From Jiangella endophytica (GTDB lineage Bacteria > Actinomycetota > Actinomycetes > Jiangellales > Jiangellaceae): a stretch of DNA of 52,589 nt. Under the pieces are notes generated by a model that was given only the letters and a program-made list of their open reading frames with translations, searched no databases and was not told where the DNA came from. This document shows, in pieces, positions 16,763 through 24,859 of the stretch. A program made the position numbers and the translations under genes. How positions within the stretch are numbered: position 1 is the stretch's first letter; every line of letters starts with the position of its first letter. The DNA is taken from positions 1-52,589 of the forward strand of contig NZ_QVAI01000030.1 in assembly GCF_003427025.1 (NCBI RefSeq), in the 5' to 3' direction.

Positions 16763-16783
16763 GATGAATCAGGCGGATTCATC
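16763..16783. promoter_or_regulatory. Inverted repeat in front of the PIG-L gene
   Basis: GATGAATC (16763-16770) and GATTCATC (16776-16783) form a perfect 8-bp dyad with 5-nt spacing, ending eight bases before the ATG of the PIG-L family gene and lying in the 108-bp divergent region with the SMP-30 gene. It could be a repressor operator, or an RNA stem that limits access to the start codon. Confidence 0.4.
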
Positions 16784-16790
16784 CTGAGGC

Positions 16791-17441
16791 ATGAGCAAGT
16801 ACGTGAGGCCGGTGCCGGCCGTCCGCACCCTCGTGGTGGTGTGCGCGCATCCCTACGACGCGACGTTCGCGCTGGGCGGCGTCATCGCCGCTTTCGCCGG
16901 CGCCGGGACGTCCGTCCACATCGTGTGCCTGACGCACGGCCGCAACCTCGACCCGCGGCCACGACGGCGCCTGGACCGGGCCCGCGACCTCGGTCGCGCC
17001 ACCCGCCACCTCGGCGCCGACGACGTGACGCTGCTCGACCACGCTCCGGGGACTCTGGCGCTGACCAGCCTGGACGCACTGGCGGAGGAGATCCTCACCA
17101 TCCGTCCCGCCGCCGACGCCATGCTCACCGTCGACGCCACCACCGATGACGCGCACCCGGACCATGTGCGTGCCATGCGGGCCGCCTATCGCGCGGCGGT
17201 GAAGCAGGGCAGCACGCTCTACGCGTGGACCCTGCGGCCCGGTCAGGCCTTCCGCGGCCACCAGGTTCTCGTCGTCGACGTGGACCGGGAGCGGCAGCGC
17301 GCGGCCACCGCCTGCCACACCGGCCTCGCCGCCGACGACCCACTGCGCCGCCGCTGGCAGCGGCTGCAGGACCGCACCGAGCGACTCGTCGTCCTGCGCA
17401 CGGAGCGCACCGCCGCTCCGGTCTTCGCCCGCAACGCCTGA
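16791..17441 (+). CDS. PIG-L/LmbE family protein with altered active-site motif
   Basis: 216 aa from ATG 16791. The family zinc/catalytic motif AHPDD-E appears here as AHPYDATFALGG (residues 19-30), so the aspartate that acts as general base in MshB-type deacetylases is replaced by Tyr and the following Glu by Thr. The metal-ligand aspartate (second D) and the later HPDH motif (DDAHPDHVRAM) are kept. The fold is therefore clear but canonical N-deacetylase activity is doubtful. Ends 4 nt from the convergent hydrolase gene. Confidence 0.8.
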   Translation: MSKYVRPVPAVRTLVVVCAHPYDATFALGGVIAAFAGAGTSVHIVCLTHGRNLDPRPRRRLDRARDLGRATRHLGADDVTLLDHAPGTLALTSLDALAEEILTIRPAADAMLTVDATTDDAHPDHVRAMRAAYRAAVKQGSTLYAWTLRPGQAFRGHQVLVVDVDRERQRAATACHTGLAADDPLRRRWQRLQDRTERLVVLRTERTAAPVFARNA

Positions 17442-17445
17442 GCGC

Positions 17446-18345
17446 TCAGCCCGGCGCCGTCACCCGGGCGGCGCCGAGATCGAGCGCCGGCGTGGCGCCG
17501 AGCAGGACGTCCTCGACACCGACGTAGCCGTGCACCATCCCGGCCGCGACGTGCAGCCGGACGTCCACACCCGCACCGGCGAGGACGTCACGGACGAGTT
17601 CGCCCTGGGGCCGGACCGGATCGCACTCGGCGGCGAGCACGGTGGTCGGCGGCGACGACGGGCCGAGCAGGCCGAGCGGATCGCCCGCGGCGTCGGCGCC
17701 GCCGGCGTAGAGGCTCCGGCCCCAGGCGAGCTCGGCGCGCGAGAGCAGCACGCCGTCGTACACCGGATCGAACCAGCGGTCGAGGTCAGAGCTGACGATC
17801 GGGCACAGCAGCAGCTGATGCGCCACCGGGACGCCCGCCGCCCGCAGTGCGGCCGCGGCCGCCACCGCCAGTCCGGCGCCGACGGAGTCGCCGCACAGCA
17901 CCAGCTCACGGGTGCCGGGCCGGCCGGCCGCCCAGGTGGCGACGTCGACGACGTCGTCCACCGCGGCCGGAGCGGGGTGCTCCGGAGCCAGCCGGTAGCC
18001 GGCGGCGACGACGGGCAGGCCGCTGGCGTTCGCCACCGCACGGCAGACGCGGTCGTGGGAGTCGAGGCTGCCACGGACCCAGCTGCCGCCGTGCGCGAAC
18101 ACGATCGCCCGCCGGGCGGCCCCGCCCGGGTGATCGGGGACGTAGCGGCGCACGGCCAGCGGGACCGCGTCGCGTGCCTCGATGCGGACGGTCGAGACCG
18201 CCGCCACCGGAAGGGGCGGGAACGCCGCGTAGGCGCCGTCGAGCAGCCGCCGCGCCTCGGCCAGCGGCATCCGGTGCGGCTCGGCCTGCCCGGCCTCGGC
18301 CATCGCCGCCACCACGGCGGCGGCCGCCGGGTGCATCCGGCTCAC
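17446..18345 (-). CDS. Alpha/beta hydrolase fold-3 (HSL-type) esterase
   Basis: 299 aa from GTG 18345. Oxyanion motif HGGSW, nucleophile elbow GDSVGAG with the active serine, acid in AAECDPVRPQGELV, and the catalytic His in AAGMVHGYVGV, the full hormone-sensitive-lipase set. The GTG start overlaps the stop of the XRE regulator upstream (GTGA), so the regulator and esterase form a coupled operon. Substrate unknown. Confidence 0.9.
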   Translation of the reverse strand: MSRMHPAAAAVVAAMAEAGQAEPHRMPLAEARRLLDGAYAAFPPLPVAAVSTVRIEARDAVPLAVRRYVPDHPGGAARRAIVFAHGGSWVRGSLDSHDRVCRAVANASGLPVVAAGYRLAPEHPAPAAVDDVVDVATWAAGRPGTRELVLCGDSVGAGLAVAAAAALRAAGVPVAHQLLLCPIVSSDLDRWFDPVYDGVLLSRAELAWGRSLYAGGADAAGDPLGLLGPSSPPTTVLAAECDPVRPQGELVRDVLAGAGVDVRLHVAAGMVHGYVGVEDVLLGATPALDLGAARVTAPG

Positions 18346-19193
18346 GAGGCCCTCGCGGGCGCCGTCAGGGCCTGGAGCCGTCGTTCGGACTCCGAACCGC
18401 GGGCCACGACGTAGGTGCCGAGGATCCAGTCGTCGTGATCGGGCAGCCGCATGGACTGGTGCACCAGGTCGAGGTCGCCGGCGACCGGGTGGCGGAACGC
18501 GGTCTGCGCCGGGCTGCGGTCGCGCAGCACGTGGGCGGCCCAGCGCTCGGCGAACACGGGACTGACGTCGACGAGCTCGGCCACCAGCCGCTCCAGCGCG
18601 GCGTCGTCGGGATAGCGGGCGCGATGCGCGCGGAGCACGCCGACGACGTCGTCGACCTTGTGCTCCCAGTGGCCGAGCGCCTGCCGCAGGTCGGGGTCGA
18701 GCAGGACGATGCGGGCCCAGTTGGGCCGCGTCTCGGCGTGGTCCGGCGCGTCGGGCGCGGCGTAGGGCGCGAACAGCAGCCGGCACGGCTCGGTCCAGGC
18801 GAGAACGTCGAGCCTGCGGCCCAGCAGGGCGGTGGGCACATGGCCGAGCTGGCCGAGCAGCACCCGCAGCGGGTGGCCCACCACCTCGTCGCCGGGATCT
18901 CCCGTGACCGCCGTCAGCGGCGACGACAGCCGCAGCAGGTGCTCGCGGTCGGCGGTGTCGAGCCGGAGCGCACGGGCCACGGCGTGCAGCACCTCCGGCG
19001 ACACCGCCTGCGCCTGGCCCTGCTCGATGCGCGTGTAGTACGACGGGCTGACGCCGGCCAGCTGGGCGACCTCCTCGCGTCGCAACCCGCGCACCCGGCG
19101 GGTGCCGTAGGACACGACGCCCGCCTCGTCCGGGTCGAGCTGCTCGCGCCGGGCGCGCAGGAACGCTCCGACCTGGGTGTCGCGCTGCGTCAT
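18342..19193 (-). CDS. XRE family regulator with MmyB-like ligand-binding domain
   Basis: 283 aa from ATG 19193. Helix-turn-helix at about 10-75 (VGAFLRARREQLDPDEAG.. RGLRREEVAQLAGVSPSYYTRIEQGQ), then an MmyB-like C-terminal sensor domain (about 105-270) with NWARIVLLDPDLR and AERWAAHVLRDRSPAQTAFRHPVAGDLDL. This architecture is very common in actinobacteria and usually controls an adjacent oxidoreductase or hydrolase. Here the downstream partner is the esterase, and the divergent region to the SnoaL gene holds a dyad suited to this family. Confidence 0.92.
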   Translation of the reverse strand: MTQRDTQVGAFLRARREQLDPDEAGVVSYGTRRVRGLRREEVAQLAGVSPSYYTRIEQGQAQAVSPEVLHAVARALRLDTADREHLLRLSSPLTAVTGDPGDEVVGHPLRVLLGQLGHVPTALLGRRLDVLAWTEPCRLLFAPYAAPDAPDHAETRPNWARIVLLDPDLRQALGHWEHKVDDVVGVLRAHRARYPDDAALERLVAELVDVSPVFAERWAAHVLRDRSPAQTAFRHPVAGDLDLVHQSMRLPDHDDWILGTYVVARGSESERRLQALTAPARAS

Positions 19194-19268
19194 CGGCGCC
19201 TCCCTCGTCCGTCCGCGGTGCCGTGCAGGCGAGCCTAGCCCGCCCGGAAGCGGCCACGACGGCTCGTG

Positions 19269-19283
19269 CCTGACCCTGTCAGG
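19269..19283. promoter_or_regulatory. Candidate XRE operator in the XRE/SnoaL divergent region
   Basis: CCTGACCCTGTCAGG is a perfect 6+6 dyad with 3-nt spacing, followed directly by GATAGCC, a plausible -10 for the rightward transcript. It lies about halfway between the XRE start (19193) and the SnoaL start (19384). Placement fits control of both genes by the XRE-MmyB regulator; inferred from symmetry only. Confidence 0.5.
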
Positions 19284-19383
19284 GATAGCCGGACTGGAGT
19301 GTGGTTGCCCGGTCCCGGCTCGCCCAGGGTGGAGACCAGACAGCCGCCGAGACAGTCCGGCGGACGGACGGAAGGACACCCAC

Positions 19384-19791
19384 ATGACCCTCACGACCTC
19401 GGCACCGGAGGCGCCGGCCGTCACGGCGACGGTCGACGCCTACCTCGCCGCCTGGACCGAGCCCGTCGCCGATCGCCGGCGCACGCTGATCGAGCGGTGC
19501 TGGAGCCCGGCCGGCGCGGTCGTCGACCCGCCGCTCGACGGCCACGGTCACGACGGCATCGACGCACTCATGCAGACGCTGCAGCAGCACTACCCCGGCA
19601 CGCGCTTCGTCCGCACGACGGAGGTCGACGTCCACCACGACGCCTTCCGGGTCGGCTGGGAGCTCCGTGGCGCCGACGGTTCCGTCGTCCTCGCCGGCAC
19701 CGACTACGCCACGCTGGACGCCGACGGCCGGATCACGCGGCTCACCGGGTTCTTCGGCGCTCTGGCGCCGCTGCCGGGCGGGGTCGCGTGA
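19384..19791 (+). CDS. SnoaL-like (NTF2-fold) protein
   Basis: 135 aa from ATG 19384. Cone-shaped NTF2-like fold with N-terminal VDAYLAAWTEPVADRRRTLIERCWSPAGAVVDPPLDGHGHDGIDALM, central VHHDAFRVGWELRGADGSVVLAGTDYATLDADGRITRLTGFFG. The family includes polyketide cyclases and isomerases, but most members are uncharacterised. The stop overlaps the start of the following membrane protein by one base. Confidence 0.85.
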   Translation: MTLTTSAPEAPAVTATVDAYLAAWTEPVADRRRTLIERCWSPAGAVVDPPLDGHGHDGIDALMQTLQQHYPGTRFVRTTEVDVHHDAFRVGWELRGADGSVVLAGTDYATLDADGRITRLTGFFGALAPLPGGVA

Positions 19792-20219
19792 TGGCCGCCG
19801 CGACACAGGCCGGCCGGCGGCCGCTGCCCGCCATCGCCGACCGGCGCCGGCTCTGGTTCGGCCTCGACGCCGTGGTGACCGCGGCCAACGGCGCCGGCTA
19901 CCTCGCGCTGGCCGGCCTGCTCGACGGCGTCCTCGGCGCCGGTGTCCCTGCCCTGCGCGCGGCCGGGGCGTTCCTGCTCGGATTCGGCCTGCTGGTCGGC
20001 GGATACGCGCTGCGGCGAAGCACGGGCACCCGGGCCGGGTGGGTCCTGGTGACGGTCAACGCAGCCTGGGTCGTCGCCTCGCTGGTGGTCGCGGCGGCCG
20101 GGCCGGGCGACCTGACCACGGCCGGCCGGGTGTGGATCGTGCTGCAGGCGCTGGTCGTGGGCGGCCTGGCCGTCCTGCAGGCCGGCACGCTGCGGACCGG
20201 GCCCCAGCGGCGCTGGTGA
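19791..20219 (+). CDS. Four-helix membrane protein of unknown function
   Basis: 142 aa from ATG 19791. Four hydrophobic segments, at about 21-42, 47-66, 80-101 and 110-130. Short cytoplasmic N-terminus. Coupled to the SnoaL-like gene (TGATG) and so probably regulated with it. Pattern (FGLDAVVTAANGAGYLALAGLL) is seen in actinobacterial integral membrane proteins paired with SnoaL or XRE genes, but no function is known to me. Confidence 0.75.
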   Translation: MAAATQAGRRPLPAIADRRRLWFGLDAVVTAANGAGYLALAGLLDGVLGAGVPALRAAGAFLLGFGLLVGGYALRRSTGTRAGWVLVTVNAAWVVASLVVAAAGPGDLTTAGRVWIVLQALVVGGLAVLQAGTLRTGPQRRW

Positions 20220-20283
20220 CACCGGGTCCCCGGCGGCCGCGTCCACCGGCCGCCGGGGCATCGACGACGGGAGGTGATCGACG

Positions 20284-21135
20284 ATGGCCGAACGGGCGAC
20301 GACGTCGCTGCGGCTGGGCCGCCTGCTGCGGGAGCAGCGGGTCGCGCTGCGCCCCGAGTACGTGGGGCTGGCGGGCCACCGTGGCCGGTTGCGGCGGTTC
20401 GAGGTGGCGCAGTTGCTCGGCGTCAGCGCCTCCTACGTCGCCGCTCTCGAGACCGGCCGGGTCCGGGCGATCGACGCCGAACTCGCCGAGGACCTAGCGC
20501 GGTTGTTCCGCCTCGACCACGCCGCCCGGGAGCTGGTCCAGTCCCTGGTGACCGGCCGGCCGCCGCGCCGGGCCGCAGCTCGGGACGCCCCACCCGCCGG
20601 GCTCGCCGGCGCCCTGGCCCGCGCGCAGCCCGGTCTGACGCTCCTGCTCAGCGCCGACCTCGACGTCCTGTACTGGTCCGCCGACGCCCGCGAGCTGTTC
20701 GCGGGCCACGTCGGCGGCTACCGGCAGCCGCTCGAGGCGGTGAACCTGGCGGTGCTGCTCGCCTGCGATCCGCACGTCCGGGCCTCGGTGCAGCCGGGTG
20801 CGGAGCTGCTCCGGCTCTCGGCCTGGGCACTGCGCCGCCGGGCCGCCGGACCGCGGGCCGCCGGCGCCCGGCTGGCGGCGGTACTCGGCCGGCTGGCGCT
20901 GGTGGACGAGGTCGCGGCGGCGTTCGCCGAGCCGGCACCCGCGCGGCAGCCGCCCACGCCCGAGGTCGTCCGGGTCCACCATCCCACCGTCGGCCCGGTC
21001 GCCGTGCGGCCGCTGATCGTTCCGGTCCGCGCGGCCGGCGCGCCCATCCTCGTGCAGTGCACCCCGGCGTCGCCGCGCGACGCGCATGCGCTGCTCCTGC
21101 TCCGGCCGCATCCGGCACGGCAGGAGGCCCGATGA
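20284..21135 (+). CDS. XRE family regulator with MmyB-like domain (second)
   Basis: 283 aa from ATG 20284 with GGAGGTG upstream. N-terminal HTH (RLGRLLREQRVALRPEYVGLAGHRGRLRRFEVAQLLGVSASYVAALETGRVRAIDAELAEDLARL); the remainder is a divergent MmyB-like ligand domain with LLLSADLDVLYWSADARELF. Its stop overlaps the start of the next regulator-like gene (ATGA), and that in turn overlaps the VOC gene, so three genes are coupled. Confidence 0.82.
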   Translation: MAERATTSLRLGRLLREQRVALRPEYVGLAGHRGRLRRFEVAQLLGVSASYVAALETGRVRAIDAELAEDLARLFRLDHAARELVQSLVTGRPPRRAAARDAPPAGLAGALARAQPGLTLLLSADLDVLYWSADARELFAGHVGGYRQPLEAVNLAVLLACDPHVRASVQPGAELLRLSAWALRRRAAGPRAAGARLAAVLGRLALVDEVAAAFAEPAPARQPPTPEVVRVHHPTVGPVAVRPLIVPVRAAGAPILVQCTPASPRDAHALLLLRPHPARQEAR

Positions 21136-21887
21136 GCGGGTCCCGTTCCGTGCCGGACACCGTCGCGGGTCCGTGGCCGGCGCGGATGCTGCGGGCCCGG
21201 CGGCTGGCCCTGCGGTCCACCCGCGGTGGCGGGGCGCCGTCGGCGACCGAGATCGCGCTGCTGGCCGGCGTCGACCCGGCCCACTACGCCCGGCTCGAGG
21301 CGGGCGCGCCGCCGTCGCCGTCAGCACTGCGGCCGGTGCTCCGCGTGCTCGGGCTCGACCCGGCCGAGGTCGCCGCGGTCGAGACCCGGCTGGCCGCCCG
21401 GCCGGGCGGGCGGCCGCGGTCCGCGCGACCCGGCCGGCCCGGACCGCTGCTCACCGACACGGTCGGCGTGCCGTTCCTGGTCGTGACCCCGGCGCTGCGG
21501 GTGGTGCGCGCCAATCCGGCCGGCACCGAGCTGCTGCGGCGGCTCACCGGCCGGGCCCGGCCCGTGCCGCTCAGCTGGGCGCACTACGTGCTGTGCGCCG
21601 ACGCCGCACGCGCGCGACTCCCCCGCTGGGCCGGCGAGGCCGCCGTCGTGGTCGCCCGGCTCCGGCGGGCCGCCGGCCACGGCGATCCGGACGCCGTCGC
21701 CCTGGCGGGCCGGCTCTGGTCACGGCGGGCCGACGTCCGCCGGCTCTGGGCGGCCGGCGCGCCGGACGGCGCGGACCTCCTGCTCGACCTGGACGGCGAA
21801 CTCCGCCGCTACCAGCGGACGCGGCTGCCCAGCGGCGTCCTGCTCCTCCCCCGTACCGACCCATCACTCAGGAAAGAGGAACCATGA
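21132..21887 (+). CDS. XRE/MmyB-like regulator, degenerate HTH (third)
   Basis: 251 aa from ATG 21132. An HTH-like region (PSATEIALLAGVDPAHYARLEAGAPPSPSALRPVLRVLGLD) precedes an MmyB-like segment (VGVPFLVVTPALRVVRANPAGTELLRRLTGRARPVPLSWAHYVL). The canonical first helix (LRxRRExL) is reduced to MLRARRLALRS. Two successive, coupled XRE/MmyB paralogues are unusual; they may heterodimerise or one may be a cofactor. Fused by ATGA overlaps to genes on both sides. Confidence 0.72.
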   Translation: MSGSRSVPDTVAGPWPARMLRARRLALRSTRGGGAPSATEIALLAGVDPAHYARLEAGAPPSPSALRPVLRVLGLDPAEVAAVETRLAARPGGRPRSARPGRPGPLLTDTVGVPFLVVTPALRVVRANPAGTELLRRLTGRARPVPLSWAHYVLCADAARARLPRWAGEAAVVVARLRRAAGHGDPDAVALAGRLWSRRADVRRLWAAGAPDGADLLLDLDGELRRYQRTRLPSGVLLLPRTDPSLRKEEP

Positions 21888-22285
21888 CCGTCTCCAGCAT
21901 CTACCCCGTCCTCATGACCGACGACGTCGCGGGGCAGGCCGCCTTCTGGACCGAGCACTTCGGCTTCGAGGTGACGTTCGTCAGCGACTGGTACGTGAGC
22001 CTGCGCCGCGACGCCTGGGAGCTGGCCGTGCTCGATCACGCGCACCCGACCATCCCGGGCGGCCATGGCCGCCCGGCCGGCGGCGTGCTCGTCAACCTCG
22101 AGGTCGACGACGTCGACGACGAGTGGCAGCGCCTCGTCGTCGACGGGCCGCTGGCGCCCCTGCTGTCGATCCGGTCCGAGGACTTCGGCCAGCGCCACTT
22201 CATCGTCGCCGGACCGGACGGCGTCCTGGTCGACGTGATCACGAACATCGCGCCCGCCGGCTCCTACGCCGACTCCTATACGTGA
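21884..22285 (+). CDS. VOC (glyoxalase/bleomycin resistance) family protein
   Basis: 133 aa from ATG 21884 with AGAGGA upstream. Single-domain VOC protein: SIYPVLMTDDVAGQAAFWTEHFGFEVTFVSDWYVSL at the start and EDFGQRHFIVAGPDGVLVDVITNI at the end, with Glu/His ligand candidates. Probably the effector gene of the two XRE regulators it is coupled to. Its 3' end overlaps the convergent SNF2 gene by 10 bp. Confidence 0.88.
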   Translation: MTVSSIYPVLMTDDVAGQAAFWTEHFGFEVTFVSDWYVSLRRDAWELAVLDHAHPTIPGGHGRPAGGVLVNLEVDDVDDEWQRLVVDGPLAPLLSIRSEDFGQRHFIVAGPDGVLVDVITNIAPAGSYADSYT

Positions 22286-24432
22286 GTCGGCGCCAGAGCG
22301 TCCGTCAGCAGCGCGACCAGCGCCTCCAGCTGCACGTCGGCCGCCGACGAGATCTCCTCGTCGGAGCCGTCGAGGGCGCGGGCGGCGAGGCCGGCCTTGC
22401 CGTCGATCAGCTCGGCGATGCGGGTGTCGACGGTCTGGGCGGCGATGATGCGCCACGCCGTGACCGGCTCGGCCTGGCCGATGCGGTGGACGCGGTCGAT
22501 GGCCTGGGTCTGCTCGGCGGCGGACCACGACAGCTCGGCCAGCACCAGGTTCGACGCGACCTGCAGGTTGATGCCGACGCCGGCGGCCGTGAGCGAGCAG
22601 ACCGCGACGGCGACGTCGGGATCGTTGACGAACGCGTCGATGTTCTGCTGCCGCTTCCGCGTCGTCTGCTCGCCGCGGATCGACGAGTAGCGCAGACCGC
22701 GCTCGGCGAAGATCGCCTCGGCCGCGTCCATGACGTCGATGTGCTTGGCGAAGAAGACGACCTTGCCGACGCTGCGGGCCAGCTGCGCGGCGTAGTCGGC
22801 GGCCAGCCCGGCCTTGGCCTGGCCGATGCGGCGGATCATGCTGAACACGTTCTCGCCGGTCTTCGCCGACTTGTCGGCCAGTTCCGCACCGGCGACGCGG
22901 CGGACGAGGTCGGCGTCGACGCCGTCGACGGTCGCGCCCTCGCCGCGCGCCTCCAGGGCGGCGCGGTAGCGGGCCACCAGGCGGTCGGCCAGCTCGCGCT
23001 CGGCCGCGCGGATGGACCTGCCGGCGGCGTCGTCGAGCTCGACCGGCAGGTCGGCCACGCGGCGGGCGGGGATGTCGGCGGCGACGTCGGCCTTGCGCCG
23101 GCGCACGATGCCGAGGTCGATCACGCGGCCGCGGGCGGCGGAGGCGAACCCGGGATCGACGGGCGTGAGGCCGGTCTCCTCCAGCGACTCCATCAGCTGC
23201 GGGCCGGGCTTGCGCTCGTCGATCCAGCCGAGGAACTGCCAGATCGCGCGGAAGTCGTCGATATCGTTGATCAGCGGCGTGCCGGTGAGCGCCATCAGCA
23301 GCGGGCGGACGGCGCGCGAGCGCAGCTGCGCCGACAGCTGCAGGACGTGCTGCGAGCGCTGCGACTTCTTGTTCTTGATGAAGTGCGCCTCGTCGACGAC
23401 CATGCCGCGGAAGCCGAGGTCGCCCAGCCAGCCGACGTGGCGGTCGAGCACCTCGTAGTTGACGACGATGATGTCGGCGAAGCCGTCGATGGTGTCGCCG
23501 TCGCCATGGATGACGGTGGCCGGGTGGCCGGGCGTCCACAGGTCGGCCTCACGCGCCCAGTTCGTCTTCACCACGTTCGGGACGACGACGAGCAGCGGGT
23601 AGGCGTTCGCGGCCTGCGCGGCGAGCAGCGCCTGCGCCGTCTTGCCCAGCCCGGGCTCGTCAGCGAGCAGGAAGGTCCGGTGGCCGGCCTCGGCGGCCGC
23701 GACCAGGCGGGCCTGGTGCGGCATCAGCTCGAGGCTGTCGGGCAGCCGGACGTGGGCCGCGGCGGGCAGCGCCATGGAGGCGGTCGTGCCGTCGGTGGCG
23801 TTCTCGAACGAGCTGAGCAGCGGGCCGATCAGCTCCCAGTTGACCAGCCGGCGCGGCCGTGTCTCGCTCTTCTGCGCCGGGCGGGCCGCGGCCGCGGACT
23901 CGTAGTCCGGAGCGAGGAACGGGTTGGCGAGCTGCCGCGAGATGACCGCCTGCGGCACCACCCGACGCTTCGGCGCGGTGACGGCGGAAGCCGCGGGCGC
24001 CGCGACCGGCACCTCGTCGGCGGCGGGTGTCCGGCCGGCGTCGAGGAGCATCTCCCGTCGCAGCGTCCTGGCCGCGTCGGTGACCGGCGCGTCCTCGGCC
24101 AGCAGCCCCAGCAGCGACGCGTCGCGCACGGCGACCTTCGCGAGGATGGTCGCGATGCCGTCGAGCCGCTTGAGCTGCTCCGCGCGGTACGCCTCGCTGC
24201 GCGACTCGTCGGTCTTGACCTGGGCCCGTTCCTCACGCACCAGCAGGGCGATGACCTGGAACTTCGTGCTCACTGACGGCTTCACCGAGCCGCGCTGGAC
24301 GCTTCCCTCGACCTCGCGCACGGCGCGGGCGAGCACCGACATGATGCCCTGGTCGTCCTGGGCACGGTCGCGTCGCCGCGACCGGTTCGCCGTCCGGCTG
24401 GTGCCGGGACGGCGCCTGGCGTCTCTCGCCAA
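22276..24432 (-). CDS. SNF2-family DEAD/DEAH helicase-like ATPase
   Basis: About 718 aa from TTG 24432, chosen because GAGGAGGAG sits a few bases upstream; an ATG at 24486 is the alternative. N-terminal 200 residues are charged and uncharacterised. The helicase core has Walker A ADEPGLGKTAQALL, DEAH box MVVDEAHFIKNKKSQRS, motif III MALTGTPLIND, and C-terminal motifs VCSLTAAGVGINLQVASNLVL and IDRVHRIGQAEPVTAWRI (Q/R finger motif VI). This matches SMARCAL1-like or HepA/RapA-like SNF2 translocases. No methylase, nuclease or other BREX/DISARM/restriction genes are adjacent, so no defence assignment is made. Confidence 0.88.
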   Translation of the reverse strand: MARDARRRPGTSRTANRSRRRDRAQDDQGIMSVLARAVREVEGSVQRGSVKPSVSTKFQVIALLVREERAQVKTDESRSEAYRAEQLKRLDGIATILAKVAVRDASLLGLLAEDAPVTDAARTLRREMLLDAGRTPAADEVPVAAPAASAVTAPKRRVVPQAVISRQLANPFLAPDYESAAAARPAQKSETRPRRLVNWELIGPLLSSFENATDGTTASMALPAAAHVRLPDSLELMPHQARLVAAAEAGHRTFLLADEPGLGKTAQALLAAQAANAYPLLVVVPNVVKTNWAREADLWTPGHPATVIHGDGDTIDGFADIIVVNYEVLDRHVGWLGDLGFRGMVVDEAHFIKNKKSQRSQHVLQLSAQLRSRAVRPLLMALTGTPLINDIDDFRAIWQFLGWIDERKPGPQLMESLEETGLTPVDPGFASAARGRVIDLGIVRRRKADVAADIPARRVADLPVELDDAAGRSIRAAERELADRLVARYRAALEARGEGATVDGVDADLVRRVAGAELADKSAKTGENVFSMIRRIGQAKAGLAADYAAQLARSVGKVVFFAKHIDVMDAAEAIFAERGLRYSSIRGEQTTRKRQQNIDAFVNDPDVAVAVCSLTAAGVGINLQVASNLVLAELSWSAAEQTQAIDRVHRIGQAEPVTAWRIIAAQTVDTRIAELIDGKAGLAARALDGSDEEISSAADVQLEALVALLTDALAPTHV

Positions 24433-24493
24433 GTGCTCCTCCTCTGGAGTTGCCACGCTGTCGAGCCGTGGCCGCCGGGACGTCATACCGCTC

Positions 24494-24629
24494 GCGTCCC
24501 GGTCTCGGGGACGCCTGAGCCGGATTACGCCGGGTCACCGTCCCTTGGTGTGACCCGGCCCCCCTTGGCCCGGCGTGGCCCTGAGAGCCACGCCGATACG
24601 AGCGAGTCCGGTGTCGTCCGGACTCTCGC
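24494..24629. other. Run of four perfect GC-rich stem-loops in the divergent region
   Basis: Between the SNF2 start and the DJ-1/PfpI gene lie consecutive perfect inverted repeats: 24494-24514 (7-bp arms), 24529-24559 (10-bp arms, GCCGGGTCAC/GTGACCCGGC), 24571-24595 (9-bp arms) and 24604-24625 (8-bp arms, GAGTCCGG/CCGGACTC). A weaker fifth stem follows at about 24645-24674. In the SNF2 direction they fall in the probable 5' UTR. They could be a structured regulatory RNA, stacked terminators, or protein sites. The rest of the 427-bp gap (to 24859) shows only a -10-like TAGGAT at 24831-24836 for the DJ-1 gene. Confidence 0.6.
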
Positions 24630-24859
24630 GTCCCTGACCGCATGTGGGAGATCCCGTTCCGCGGGCTCCCCACCTGCCGGGGCGGCTTCCAGCCGAGTTT
24701 AACGCCTACGCGGCCCGTACGGCGCCGGATGGGGTGCGCGTTGCCGCGATTTCTACCAGATCCAGCCCGATCCGGCCTCCGGTTATTCCCGTGACGCCCC
24801 GTGCGACGACGCCGAGCGGTTCGGCTCGACTAGGATGGATCCCGGCGAGGAGTTGTCCG

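Noticed and set aside
22276..24432. SNF2 helicase as part of a DISARM/BREX-type defence system
   Set aside because: None of the partner genes (methylase, PLD nuclease, DUF1998, PglX/Z) are adjacent; SNF2 proteins of this type are common outside defence loci.
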